49,069 nucleotides of DNA from Colwellia psychrerythraea. GTDB taxonomy: Bacteria; Pseudomonadota; Gammaproteobacteria; Enterobacterales; Alteromonadaceae. The translations under genes were made by a program, and so were the position numbers. The stretch lies in NCBI RefSeq assembly GCF_000764225.1, contig NZ_JQED01000012.1, positions 1-49,069 on the forward strand, in the 5' to 3' direction. Below, in pieces: positions 30,126 to 37,508 of this stretch (its first letter is position 1; the number at the start of each line of letters is the position of its first letter). Below the pieces are notes generated by a model. It worked only from the letters and a program-made list of their open reading frames with translations, did no database searches and had not been told where the DNA came from.

Positions 30126-32209
30126 GGAACTAACTCTTCACTCGTTTCTACAAAAACAGTCTTACTGCCATCACAATGCAAGTCTGCTATTAACTGCGGC
30201 GATCCATCATCATGCAGCTCTAAATAACCCAAGCCACTTTTAGGTTGCAAACGTTGATGACCTAACTTCAATTTCTGTGCTTGCTCATCAACCATTAATT
30301 TACGTCCTTTAATACGCATAGAGCGACGTTTGGTAAATAAATTAAGGGGCGAATAAGGTCCATAAAACCAACGATTCATCCGATCAAATAAACCAATGAG
30401 CGGTTGAGGGAATTGGTTCTTAATGCCACTGGAAGTGATTTGCCAAATATGAGGTGAGTGGTGACGAAACCTCAATTCAACATCATAAACAAACGAGTAA
30501 TGCACATCGCCTGATAGAATAACAAAGTGCTCAGGTGTTTTAGGGTGCTTGAAAATATTTAATAAGGTACTGGCAGCGCCAGGGTGCGCCATCCAATTTT
30601 CAGCATCTACCGCTAATGGCTGTCCTGCTAACGTGGCAATTCGTTGAATAGTTTCGATCACTTTAACACCAAAAATAGGCGCTGGTGACACCAATAATAT
30701 AGCGTTATGACCTATTAATTCTTGTTGTAATTCACACAAAGCTTCCCAATCCATTAACCCTGAAGGATCGTCTAAGGCCTGTTCCGAGCGCCAGCGTCGT
30801 GTTCGGCTATCAAGCACGACTAATTTTGGTTTACTATCAAGGGTGTATTGCCAGTGGGAGAACTTCAATAAATAATCAATGAATGTGTCTTGAGCGCATA
30901 AATTCTGTGAATTTAGGTCTTGTTGCGCTGAATTTAACCCTTTTCGATTTGCATTTTCCACTTGGTACGCATTGGCAACCTGATAAAAGTCCCCCTCAAA
31001 TTGTTTAGGATCATTACCCCAACCTTGGCATAACCAATAAGCAAACAAACTATTGCCGATAATACGTTTTGCCAATGGATCTTGATAAGCAGCCTGCTCC
31101 CATACAGCCGTTAAATTCCAATCATCAGTCACATCATGGTCATCAAAAATCATGTACGTTGGCGTATGTGCAAGCAAGCGCTGAACTTTACCTAAGCCGC
31201 ATACAAAGTTTTTAATCGCAGCTAATTCTTGCTGATGAATCGCTTGGTATTTATTAGGTACTTTAAAGCCTTCCAATGTCACATGCTGCCATAAGGTAGG
31301 TGACCACACTAAAAAATACATTGCCATATTCTCAGCAAACGTCATCACATGATTGTGTGCATAAGTAGAGGTAAAAATGGGTTGTTGTTTGATCGGTCGA
31401 AACCAAGCAGCTGTTGAAGCACTTTTAGGCAATAGTAACTCACGCTGAAAGTATTGCTCGCTAAATTGATAAAGCTCACTACCGCAAGTAATACCTTGCT
31501 TTGCTAAATTTTCATCACTAAAACTTTCATCATTTAACCCTAATAATGCAATGACTTGATGTATAGCATATAGCGTTACACCAGCAACATGATCAGCATA
31601 AATTTGATCGCCAGACATCATCAACAACGCCGGCCTTTTCTCATTATCTAATAAGGTTTGTCCTACTAATTTATCGCCTGCTATTAAACTATCAGAGCTT
31701 TCATGATGTGGATTCCGACAAGAGCCATGCAGTAAGTTATTAAGGTTTTCTTGGATTATAAATGAAGGGCGAATGTTATTGTTATAGGCTAAATGCGGAA
31801 TAATATCAGCTAAACATTTACTATTATCTTCGGGACCGAAAGTCGCGGTTATATCATTATTGCATTGAGTGTTTTTATTACCTGTGTCAAGGCTATTGGC
31901 TGAGTCCGCCAACCTTAAATCATACTCAATATAAGTCTCTACCGGTAAGTTAATACTTACATCCAATAAATGAACAACCGCTTTTTCTCCAACTCGAAAA
32001 GTTGATAAATTACTTTCATCAAGCCCTTCGGTAAAGATTAAGGTACCTGTGCTTGTCGTATTTTCATTTGCGCTATCATCAGTTGAGATATCGCTTTTTA
32101 AGTAACAGCAAAGTTCTCCTCGACACTCAAACGGACTAAGCCACCACAACACTACTTGTTGCGATGTTAAACGTCGTAATATTGGCCCTACTAAAATTTC
32201 TGCTAACAC
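30122..32209 (-). CDS. PhoD-like metallophosphatase/phosphodiesterase
   Basis: A 695-residue protein with the PhoD core: SGDQIYADHVAG, IFDDHDVTDDWN and LSGDVHYSFVYDVEL carry the Asp/His metal ligands. The N-terminal about 180 residues are unlike classic PhoD, and there is no signal peptide or twin-arginine motif, so it is probably cytoplasmic, unlike secreted PhoD alkaline phosphatases. Similar long forms are common in marine gammaproteobacteria; the substrate is unknown. The start is GTG with AGAG six bases upstream. It overlaps the convergent cytochrome b561 gene by four bases. Confidence 0.88.
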   Translation of the reverse strand: MLAEILVGPILRRLTSQQVVLWWLSPFECRGELCCYLKSDISTDDSANENTTSTGTLIFTEGLDESNLSTFRVGEKAVVHLLDVSINLPVETYIEYDLRLADSANSLDTGNKNTQCNNDITATFGPEDNSKCLADIIPHLAYNNNIRPSFIIQENLNNLLHGSCRNPHHESSDSLIAGDKLVGQTLLDNEKRPALLMMSGDQIYADHVAGVTLYAIHQVIALLGLNDESFSDENLAKQGITCGSELYQFSEQYFQRELLLPKSASTAAWFRPIKQQPIFTSTYAHNHVMTFAENMAMYFLVWSPTLWQHVTLEGFKVPNKYQAIHQQELAAIKNFVCGLGKVQRLLAHTPTYMIFDDHDVTDDWNLTAVWEQAAYQDPLAKRIIGNSLFAYWLCQGWGNDPKQFEGDFYQVANAYQVENANRKGLNSAQQDLNSQNLCAQDTFIDYLLKFSHWQYTLDSKPKLVVLDSRTRRWRSEQALDDPSGLMDWEALCELQQELIGHNAILLVSPAPIFGVKVIETIQRIATLAGQPLAVDAENWMAHPGAASTLLNIFKHPKTPEHFVILSGDVHYSFVYDVELRFRHHSPHIWQITSSGIKNQFPQPLIGLFDRMNRWFYGPYSPLNLFTKRRSMRIKGRKLMVDEQAQKLKLGHQRLQPKSGLGYLELHDDGSPQLIADLHCDGSKTVFVETSEELVP

Positions 32210-32433
32210 TTATGTCTCTATTATTTTTAAAGTTATCAATTAAATAAAATATTGAGGGTGTTTATCTCGTAAATTTCGCTCAATAGCAAGATGAAATTGT
32301 TACCTTATGCGACTTCCTCAAACAGCTTAGTTCTGAAAGTTTAGTTGCTTACTTATTTTGGCATATCACAATGCTATTACAAATCCTTCATATTTACTTA
32401 ACTCACTTCTTAACTCACTTATAAATTAACTTA

Positions 32434-33978
32434 TTAACAGTCTACATCGTATAAATTCTTCATCACAATAGCTAAGCCTTGGCTAACTTCTGTTTCATCC
32501 ATTGCCGCAAAGCCCAACCGAATAAAACGGTAGTCTTTGCTAGATGAATCACCAGATAAGTCATTCATTAAATTGCTCGCTAAGTTACCAGCAAAGTGAT
32601 CCGGCCACTCTTGAAGCCTACTAAATTCCTCTTCAGTTTGTAGGTAAACGTGCTGTGGCAGTAACTTCTCTTTAAGTCCAATAATCGACTTACCAGTATC
32701 AAGCCATATCGCCATACCACCAGCAGGTATTTCAAAGCATAAAGGTAGACCTTTTTCTTGATAGGCTCTTAGTTGTTCAACCATAAAATCACGACGCTTT
32801 TGATATATGCGTGTCATACGACGTAAATGTGCTTCAAAGCCCCCCTGTTGCATCCATTTAGCCACCGATTGCTGAACCAAAACATTACACTTATGATTCA
32901 TCACCATTTTATAAGCAGCTACTCGTTCAATTAGGGCATTATTTGCGACAACATAACCAATGCGAGCACCGCCAAACATCAGTTTTGAAAAAGTAGAGAT
33001 GTAAATAACTAAACCTGAGGGATCATCAGCAGCCATAGGTGCAATGGGTTGGCTATCATAATGAAATTCATGATCATAATCATCCTCTACAATCGCAACA
33101 CCATATTGCACCGCTAATTGATAAATTTGCATACGCCTAGAGATATCTAAAGACACTGTCGTTGGATATTGGTGTAATGGTGTAAGGTAAAGTAACTTTA
33201 CTTTACCTTGCGCAAAAACTTGCGCTAAATGTTCAGGGTCTATGCCTCGTTCATCTTGTTTCACAGCGGCTAAAGTCGCGCCTGTACGCTCAAAGGCGGC
33301 CCAAGCAGGCGGGTAACCTAATTGTTCAACGGCAACTTTATCACCGGGTTGAAGAAGTAACTGTGAAATTATATACAAGGCTTCTTGCGAGCCATTGCAG
33401 ATCATCAATTCTTTATCTGTAATAGAGCGGACGCGTCGTAAATACTTAGCTATCTCTTCAATAAGCTCAGCTTCTCCCCGACTATCACCGTAACTTAAAT
33501 CATCAATTTTAGGTCGCTGACATGTTTGTGAAAAGTGGCTTTTAAACTCATCAAAGGGAAACTTCCTGATATCAGGCTGACCACCAGAAAAGTTATAACG
33601 ATAATGGCTGGCTTTAACTTTTGGCATAACGGCAACGTTTTGTTCTACTCGAAACTTCCAGTCAAAATGTTGCGAAACTTGCGCCATTTTTATTATAGTA
33701 CGACTGCTTTGAATCGGTAGGTTTGCGACGACTTTATAACCTGAGCGCTCTCTTGCTTCAACCCAACCTTGTGCCACTAACTCAGCCAATGCGGCCATAA
33801 TAGTATGACGATTTACTGATAACTGTAGAGCAAGTTTTCGCGCAGAAGGTAACGCTTCTGTCGGTGCTAATTGCCCTTCTTTAATTGCTTTTCTCAAGGC
33901 ATCAGCAATTGCCAAATACTTTGCTTGTTTCCTCGGTAATTTACTTGGGTCTGAGTATTTAAAATCTACTTTCAACAT
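32434..33978 (-). CDS. MocR/PdxR-family regulator (GntR HTH + aminotransferase fold)
   Basis: A 514-residue PLP-dependent transcription regulator. A GntR winged helix-turn-helix is at about 20-85 (LPSARKLALQLSVNRHTIMAALAELV). A fold-type I aminotransferase domain follows: NGSQEALYIISQLLLQPGD, EDDYDHEFHYDS, and STFSKLMFGGARIGYV with the PLP lysine. The ATG at 33978 is preferred over TTG 33990. It diverges from the GNAT and PaiB-like genes, its likely targets. Relatives control vitamin B6, GABA or taurine genes; the effector here is unknown. Confidence 0.93.
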   Translation of the reverse strand: MLKVDFKYSDPSKLPRKQAKYLAIADALRKAIKEGQLAPTEALPSARKLALQLSVNRHTIMAALAELVAQGWVEARERSGYKVVANLPIQSSRTIIKMAQVSQHFDWKFRVEQNVAVMPKVKASHYRYNFSGGQPDIRKFPFDEFKSHFSQTCQRPKIDDLSYGDSRGEAELIEEIAKYLRRVRSITDKELMICNGSQEALYIISQLLLQPGDKVAVEQLGYPPAWAAFERTGATLAAVKQDERGIDPEHLAQVFAQGKVKLLYLTPLHQYPTTVSLDISRRMQIYQLAVQYGVAIVEDDYDHEFHYDSQPIAPMAADDPSGLVIYISTFSKLMFGGARIGYVVANNALIERVAAYKMVMNHKCNVLVQQSVAKWMQQGGFEAHLRRMTRIYQKRRDFMVEQLRAYQEKGLPLCFEIPAGGMAIWLDTGKSIIGLKEKLLPQHVYLQTEEEFSRLQEWPDHFAGNLASNLMNDLSGDSSSKDYRFIRLGFAAMDETEVSQGLAIVMKNLYDVDC

Positions 33979-34095
33979 TAACGCTTTCAATCTGGTCTAC
34001 CAAGTTGTCAATATCTGGTTGTAGTAGTTATACCAAAGTCAATCATAATGACAAGCATAATAACAACTATTACCTAACCTTTTATGGAGCAACTT

Positions 34096-34719
34096 ATGTT
34101 ACAACCGACACTCACACCAACCACGCTAGAAACCAGCTTAATAAAATTAGAGCCCATGAATTTACATCACTTAAATGGCTTTTGCTCAGCCGGAAATTAC
34201 CCACAGGTTTGGCAGCATATGCCCATTAATCGTTGTCAAAGTTTAGACGTTGCTACGGCATGGATGACTGAAGCGATTGATGAAATGAGCCAAGGTTTAC
34301 AAATAGCTTTTGTCACCATTGATAAGAAAAGCAATAAAATCATAGGTTCGACACGCTTGTTTCGTTGCAATAATAAAGACAAAAGCATTGAGATTGGCCA
34401 TACGTTTATCACGCCTGATTTCCAACGCAGTTACGTTAACTCACATGCAAAATACTTAATGTTAAAACATGCCTTTGAACACTTAGGCATGGCACGGGTT
34501 GAAATTTGTACTCATGAAAATAACCAGCAATCTCGACATGCAATAGCCCGTATAGGTGGTCACTTTGAAGGTATTTTGAGAAAGCATCGTCGTGCAACCA
34601 ATGGGGATTATCGAAATACTGCAATGTTTAGCGTCATTGATGATGAGTGGGCGCAAGTAAAACAGTACTTGTTGAGTACAGGAAGAAGCCTAGAGGAATT
34701 TAATCATGTATCCAGCTAA
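34096..34719 (+). CDS. GNAT acetyltransferase (RimJ/RimL type)
   Basis: A 207-residue N-acetyltransferase using acetyl-CoA. Blocks visible are KIIGSTRLFRC (strand beta4), FITPDFQRSYVNSHAKYLMLKHAFEHLG (acetyl-CoA loop region, without a classic Q/RxxGxG/A) and RVEICTHENNQQSRHAIARIGG. ATG 34096 has GGAG eight bases upstream and is preferred to ATG 34084. The end overlaps the PaiB-like gene by 14 bases, so translation is coupled. The substrate is unknown. Confidence 0.9.
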   Translation: MLQPTLTPTTLETSLIKLEPMNLHHLNGFCSAGNYPQVWQHMPINRCQSLDVATAWMTEAIDEMSQGLQIAFVTIDKKSNKIIGSTRLFRCNNKDKSIEIGHTFITPDFQRSYVNSHAKYLMLKHAFEHLGMARVEICTHENNQQSRHAIARIGGHFEGILRKHRRATNGDYRNTAMFSVIDDEWAQVKQYLLSTGRSLEEFNHVSS

Positions 34720-35374
34720 GCATTATCAAGCAAGTAAGGAAAACATTAGCCATTATCATGACATTATTGAGAATAATCCCTTAGCAACACTATTGTTTAA
34801 TCATAAGTCAGAGATTGACGTTAGTCATATCCCTTGTCATTTTTCACTCAAGACTTCTAGCTCTACCATACATGAGCTTGAGAGAAACACGCTGACAGCT
34901 CATGTGAGCAATCATCACCCCTTGGCTGAAGTGCTAAAGCATTCATCAACAGTAGCCTTGCAATTAATTTTTCATGGTGAAGATGCTTACATATCACCGC
35001 GTGATGTTGCTAAACAACATAACCAAGCGCAAAGCGTACCCACGTGGAATTATGCCAAGGTACATGTATCGGGTATAGCTCGTGAGATAAAAAATAGTGA
35101 TGAAAAATATCGATATATGGCAGCCAGTACCGCTTACTTTGAACATCGCCTAGGGAGTAATAACAGGACAAAACCTTGGTCAATAGAAGAAGCGCCGGCG
35201 ATTGCCATACAAAAAATGCTTAATGCTATTACCGTTTTTGACATTACCATTACTCACCTTGAAGGCAGATTTAAGCTCAGTCAAAATAAACCCAAAGCAG
35301 TACAAAAGGAACTAGCAGAACAATTAACTACAAGAGGAGCGCAAGACTTGGGACAACTCATGCTTGCGCTTTAA
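34706..35374 (+). CDS. PaiB-family FMN-binding protein
   Basis: A 222-residue protein of the PaiB/YdhC 'FMN-binding negative transcriptional regulator' family, with a split-barrel flavin fold. Family signatures are MYPAKHYQ at the start, LTAHVSNHHPLA, FHGEDAYISPRDV, VPTWNYAKVHVSG and the C-terminal RFKLSQNKP. Bacillus PaiB acts with the acetyltransferase PaiA in repressing sporulation and protease genes; the GNAT-PaiB pair here is analogous. A strong GAGGAA ribosome site lies inside the upstream gene. Regulatory or redox activity is uncertain. Confidence 0.92.
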   Translation: MYPAKHYQASKENISHYHDIIENNPLATLLFNHKSEIDVSHIPCHFSLKTSSSTIHELERNTLTAHVSNHHPLAEVLKHSSTVALQLIFHGEDAYISPRDVAKQHNQAQSVPTWNYAKVHVSGIAREIKNSDEKYRYMAASTAYFEHRLGSNNRTKPWSIEEAPAIAIQKMLNAITVFDITITHLEGRFKLSQNKPKAVQKELAEQLTTRGAQDLGQLMLAL

Positions 35375-35921
35375 CAGAAAGACCGAGTGATTAACCTTTT
35401 AACAATAACGAAGTGTATTTTCATTAAGTCGTTTTCTCTTTAAATTTTGATCTATTTGGCAATACAATCGTGGTTAACAAGATTCAAATTATAATCACTA
35501 ATTTAAAGAGTGAAGCTGACATCGATGGATAAATGTTGGATATTAACTAGTGCCACATTCGAGACATTAGGTAGTTGGTACTTAACGCTGATTTGGATTA
35601 TATTTTGTATCGATAACGCCTAAATCACTAGTTGCTGAGGTTTGGCGTTTTTCAGCCAAAGCTTCAGCAACCTGAGTGTATATTTTTGTTCTACTTTGAC
35701 CTATGTGACTCGTGACATAATCCCATATACTAAATCAAATCACTCGCCAATGGTGCCAAAATAGATTCGTTTGTTTGAATTGGCGCACATGCTTCAACGC
35801 ATCCACTCAAATTCAATTATTAATGCATCATAATTTTGGCCTTAGATTCTCAATAACTTCTGTGCTCACCCAATATAAATTTGATAATTCGTTTTCTTCG
35901 TTAGCTGCAGGCAAGGTTAAA
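35375..35921. other. Gene-free stretch before the tRNA fragment
   Basis: About 550 bases with no convincing gene, apart from the competing hairpins at 35615-35671. A 73-codon open frame at 35775-35996 runs through the tRNA fragment and is not supported. Confidence 0.5.
35615..35671 (+). promoter_or_regulatory. Two mutually exclusive hairpins, one terminator-like
   Basis: Hairpin A: AACGCC-t-AA pairs with TT-t-GGCGTT and is followed by T residues (35615-35652). Hairpin B: GTTGCTGA..TTTGGC pairs with GCCAAA..TCAGCAAC (35631-35671) around an eight-base loop. They share the segment around 35641-35650 and cannot both form. This is an attenuator-like design but no obvious leader peptide or target gene follows, so it may simply terminate the PaiB operon. 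Confidence 0.45.
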
Positions 35922-35975
35922 TTCAAAAATCCGTTGCTTTCGAGCGTGACGGTTCAAGTCCGTCCTTCGGTACCA
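35922..35975 (+). pseudogene. 3' half of tRNA-Leu(CAA)
   Basis: From the 3' end: encoded CCA (35973-35975), discriminator A, acceptor strand CTTCGGT, T-arm GACGG-TTCAAGT-CCGTC, a long variable arm GCT-TTCG-AGC (a class II tRNA), the 3' anticodon stem ATCCG and the anticodon loop TTCAAAA (anticodon CAA). The 5' side of the anticodon stem (TTAAA) does not pair with ATCCG, and no D-arm or 5' acceptor is present. Similarity therefore begins at the anticodon loop. Fragments cut at that point are typical of tRNA attachment sites used by tyrosine recombinases. Confidence 0.85.
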
Positions 35976-35998
35976 TTTCAAGTTTTTATAGCTTGAAA

Positions 35999-36029
35999 AC
36001 AATAAACCAGCAATGTGCTGGTTTATTGT
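35999..36029 (+). terminator. Perfect 13-bp hairpin after the tRNA fragment
   Basis: ACAATAAACCAGC and GCTGGTTTATTGT pair perfectly around AATGT, 24 bases past the CCA. It is probably the native terminator of the lost tRNA gene, though the T-run after it is poor. A smaller hairpin, TTTCAAG / CTTGAAA, lies just before it. Confidence 0.7.
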
Positions 36030-36137
36030 ATCTAGAATTTGACTTTCTTTATGCAGGTGAGGCCGTGTTTGTGCTTGCTAATTAACAGAAACTAAAGTGT
36101 TATTAGCTAATGTGTATCTGACCCTATTTACTTATAT

Positions 36138-37004
36138 TTATTCTTTTGACTTTGACTTTGACTTTGACTGCAAGTTTTTTAACCATCTCAAACCGTGTGC
36201 TGCCACCAGAGGAGACGAATCACTATGCCCATAGCCCTCAGCAACAACGTTCTCTATTGAAGCTATTCCCTTATATTTTTTATTGCTTAATTGCATAACA
36301 AAATCTTCGACAAATGGCCCTGTCTCTTTCTCTAATTCACCATAAGAAGTTAAGACATTAATCGCAGACTGTGGATTTTTTAACGCGGCATGTTCTTGAG
36401 CAAAGAGTGTAGGAACTGCCTCGTCCAATGCACTACCGAGAATGTAATTTTTAAATGAGTCGGGTTGTGTCATTAGTGCGTAAACACCAAATACTCCACC
36501 TGCGGAAAAACCGAAATAGGTTCGATTGTTTGGTTCGGTTCGGTAATTACTTTCTACATAGTTAAAAACATCTTTGCGAATAAAAGCTAGGTGCTTATCA
36601 GCTAAGCCAAATTTTATTTTGGGATGTTTTGTACTAATGACTTTCTTATATGTGTAATCCATAAAACGACTGACATGAACCCCATATTGCTTCCTTAAAT
36701 CATCTGAAATGTCTTTCTGCCAGGAGATGCCTACTAAAATAACTTCATCTCTCCAAACCATATATGAGGCAGAGGATAATAATGCGATATGCTCGACAGC
36801 ATCTGTAAAGTAAATCACTGGGTAGTTTTTGTCCTTATTTTTCTCGTAACTAGCCGGTAGTTTGATGAGTAGCTCGTATTGTTTATCCGATATCGTATCT
36901 TTAATCGGAACAACTTGTGTTCCAGGCACAGAGTATAATTTGTACTCACTTGCTCCAACATTGAAAAAAGGTAACAAAAACAAAAAAACTAAAATCTTTC
37001 TCAT
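36138..37004 (-). CDS. Exported alpha/beta-hydrolase, esterase D/Fes-like
   Basis: A 288-residue protein. Residues 1-18 form a signal peptide ending in VGAS. The alpha/beta-hydrolase core resembles the putative esterase family (IroE/Fes/esterase D): NYPVIYFTDAVEHIALL, the nucleophile elbow YFGFSAGGVFGVYAL with the catalytic Ser, and the C-terminal His in GYGHSDSSPLVAAHGL. Likely periplasmic ester hydrolysis; the substrate is unknown. The last residues are a Ser-Lys repeat encoded by a hexanucleotide tract. It diverges from the CadC-type regulator, which may control it. Confidence 0.85.
   Translation of the reverse strand: MRKILVFLFLLPFFNVGASEYKLYSVPGTQVVPIKDTISDKQYELLIKLPASYEKNKDKNYPVIYFTDAVEHIALLSSASYMVWRDEVILVGISWQKDISDDLRKQYGVHVSRFMDYTYKKVISTKHPKIKFGLADKHLAFIRKDVFNYVESNYRTEPNNRTYFGFSAGGVFGVYALMTQPDSFKNYILGSALDEAVPTLFAQEHAALKNPQSAINVLTSYGELEKETGPFVEDFVMQLSNKKYKGIASIENVVAEGYGHSDSSPLVAAHGLRWLKNLQSKSKSKSKE
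36145..36168. repeat. Hexanucleotide tandem repeat (TTTGAC)4
   Basis: Four perfect copies inside the 3' end of the esterase gene, encoding Ser-Lys repeats. Changes in copy number stay in frame and would only alter tail length. Confidence 0.85.
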
Positions 37005-37508
37005 ATTAAATCACTCACTTGTAAATTATAAAATTGTTTGACAGGTCCTTGCTATTAATCAACACAGGCTTGATAAAAACCTATTTACCAAAAGTGTTAA
37101 TTAACCACTTTTTATCCTATCGGTATTAATAAAACTACGTGCATTGCTAATGCTGTGAAAAAACTACAGCGGAGAGGAGGTTTAAGCAACTTAAGTCTTC
37201 TTAAGTCTTCTTAAGTCGCGGTTATTGAGTAACCTAAGCGATAGGTTAACATTGTGATTAGTTAGTATTATCAATATGTTGGCGCGCTTAATTGGTTTTG
37301 CATGTCTTGTGGGCAATTTAGGAAGTATAAGGTTCAGATAGCATAGCTGGGTCTCATGGTTTTGACTTAAATGAAAGCCCATTTAGGGCAAAGCTGTTTT
37401 AGTTAATGCTAATAAAATACGATTAATGACAGGTCAGCCAGGTTAAAAACAAAGAATAGATTTATAGATAAAGGTATACTCTCCTAACAATAAAATCACC
37501 TCTACTCT
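37005..37508. other. Divergent intergenic region with short tandem repeat
   Basis: About 500 bases between the esterase and the regulator. It contains a 10-base direct repeat TTAAGTCTTC, two full copies plus a partial (37191-37217). No palindromic operator is obvious. The leftward open frame at 37191-37382 has no ribosome site or recognisable product, so I do not call it. Confidence 0.5.

Noticed and set aside
35775..35996. Open frame of 73 codons
   Set aside because: It runs through the tRNA-Leu fragment, has no ribosome site and resembles no protein.
37191..37382. Leftward open frame of 63 codons upstream of the CadC-type gene
   Set aside because: No ribosome site, no recognisable product, and it ends within the 10-base tandem repeat.
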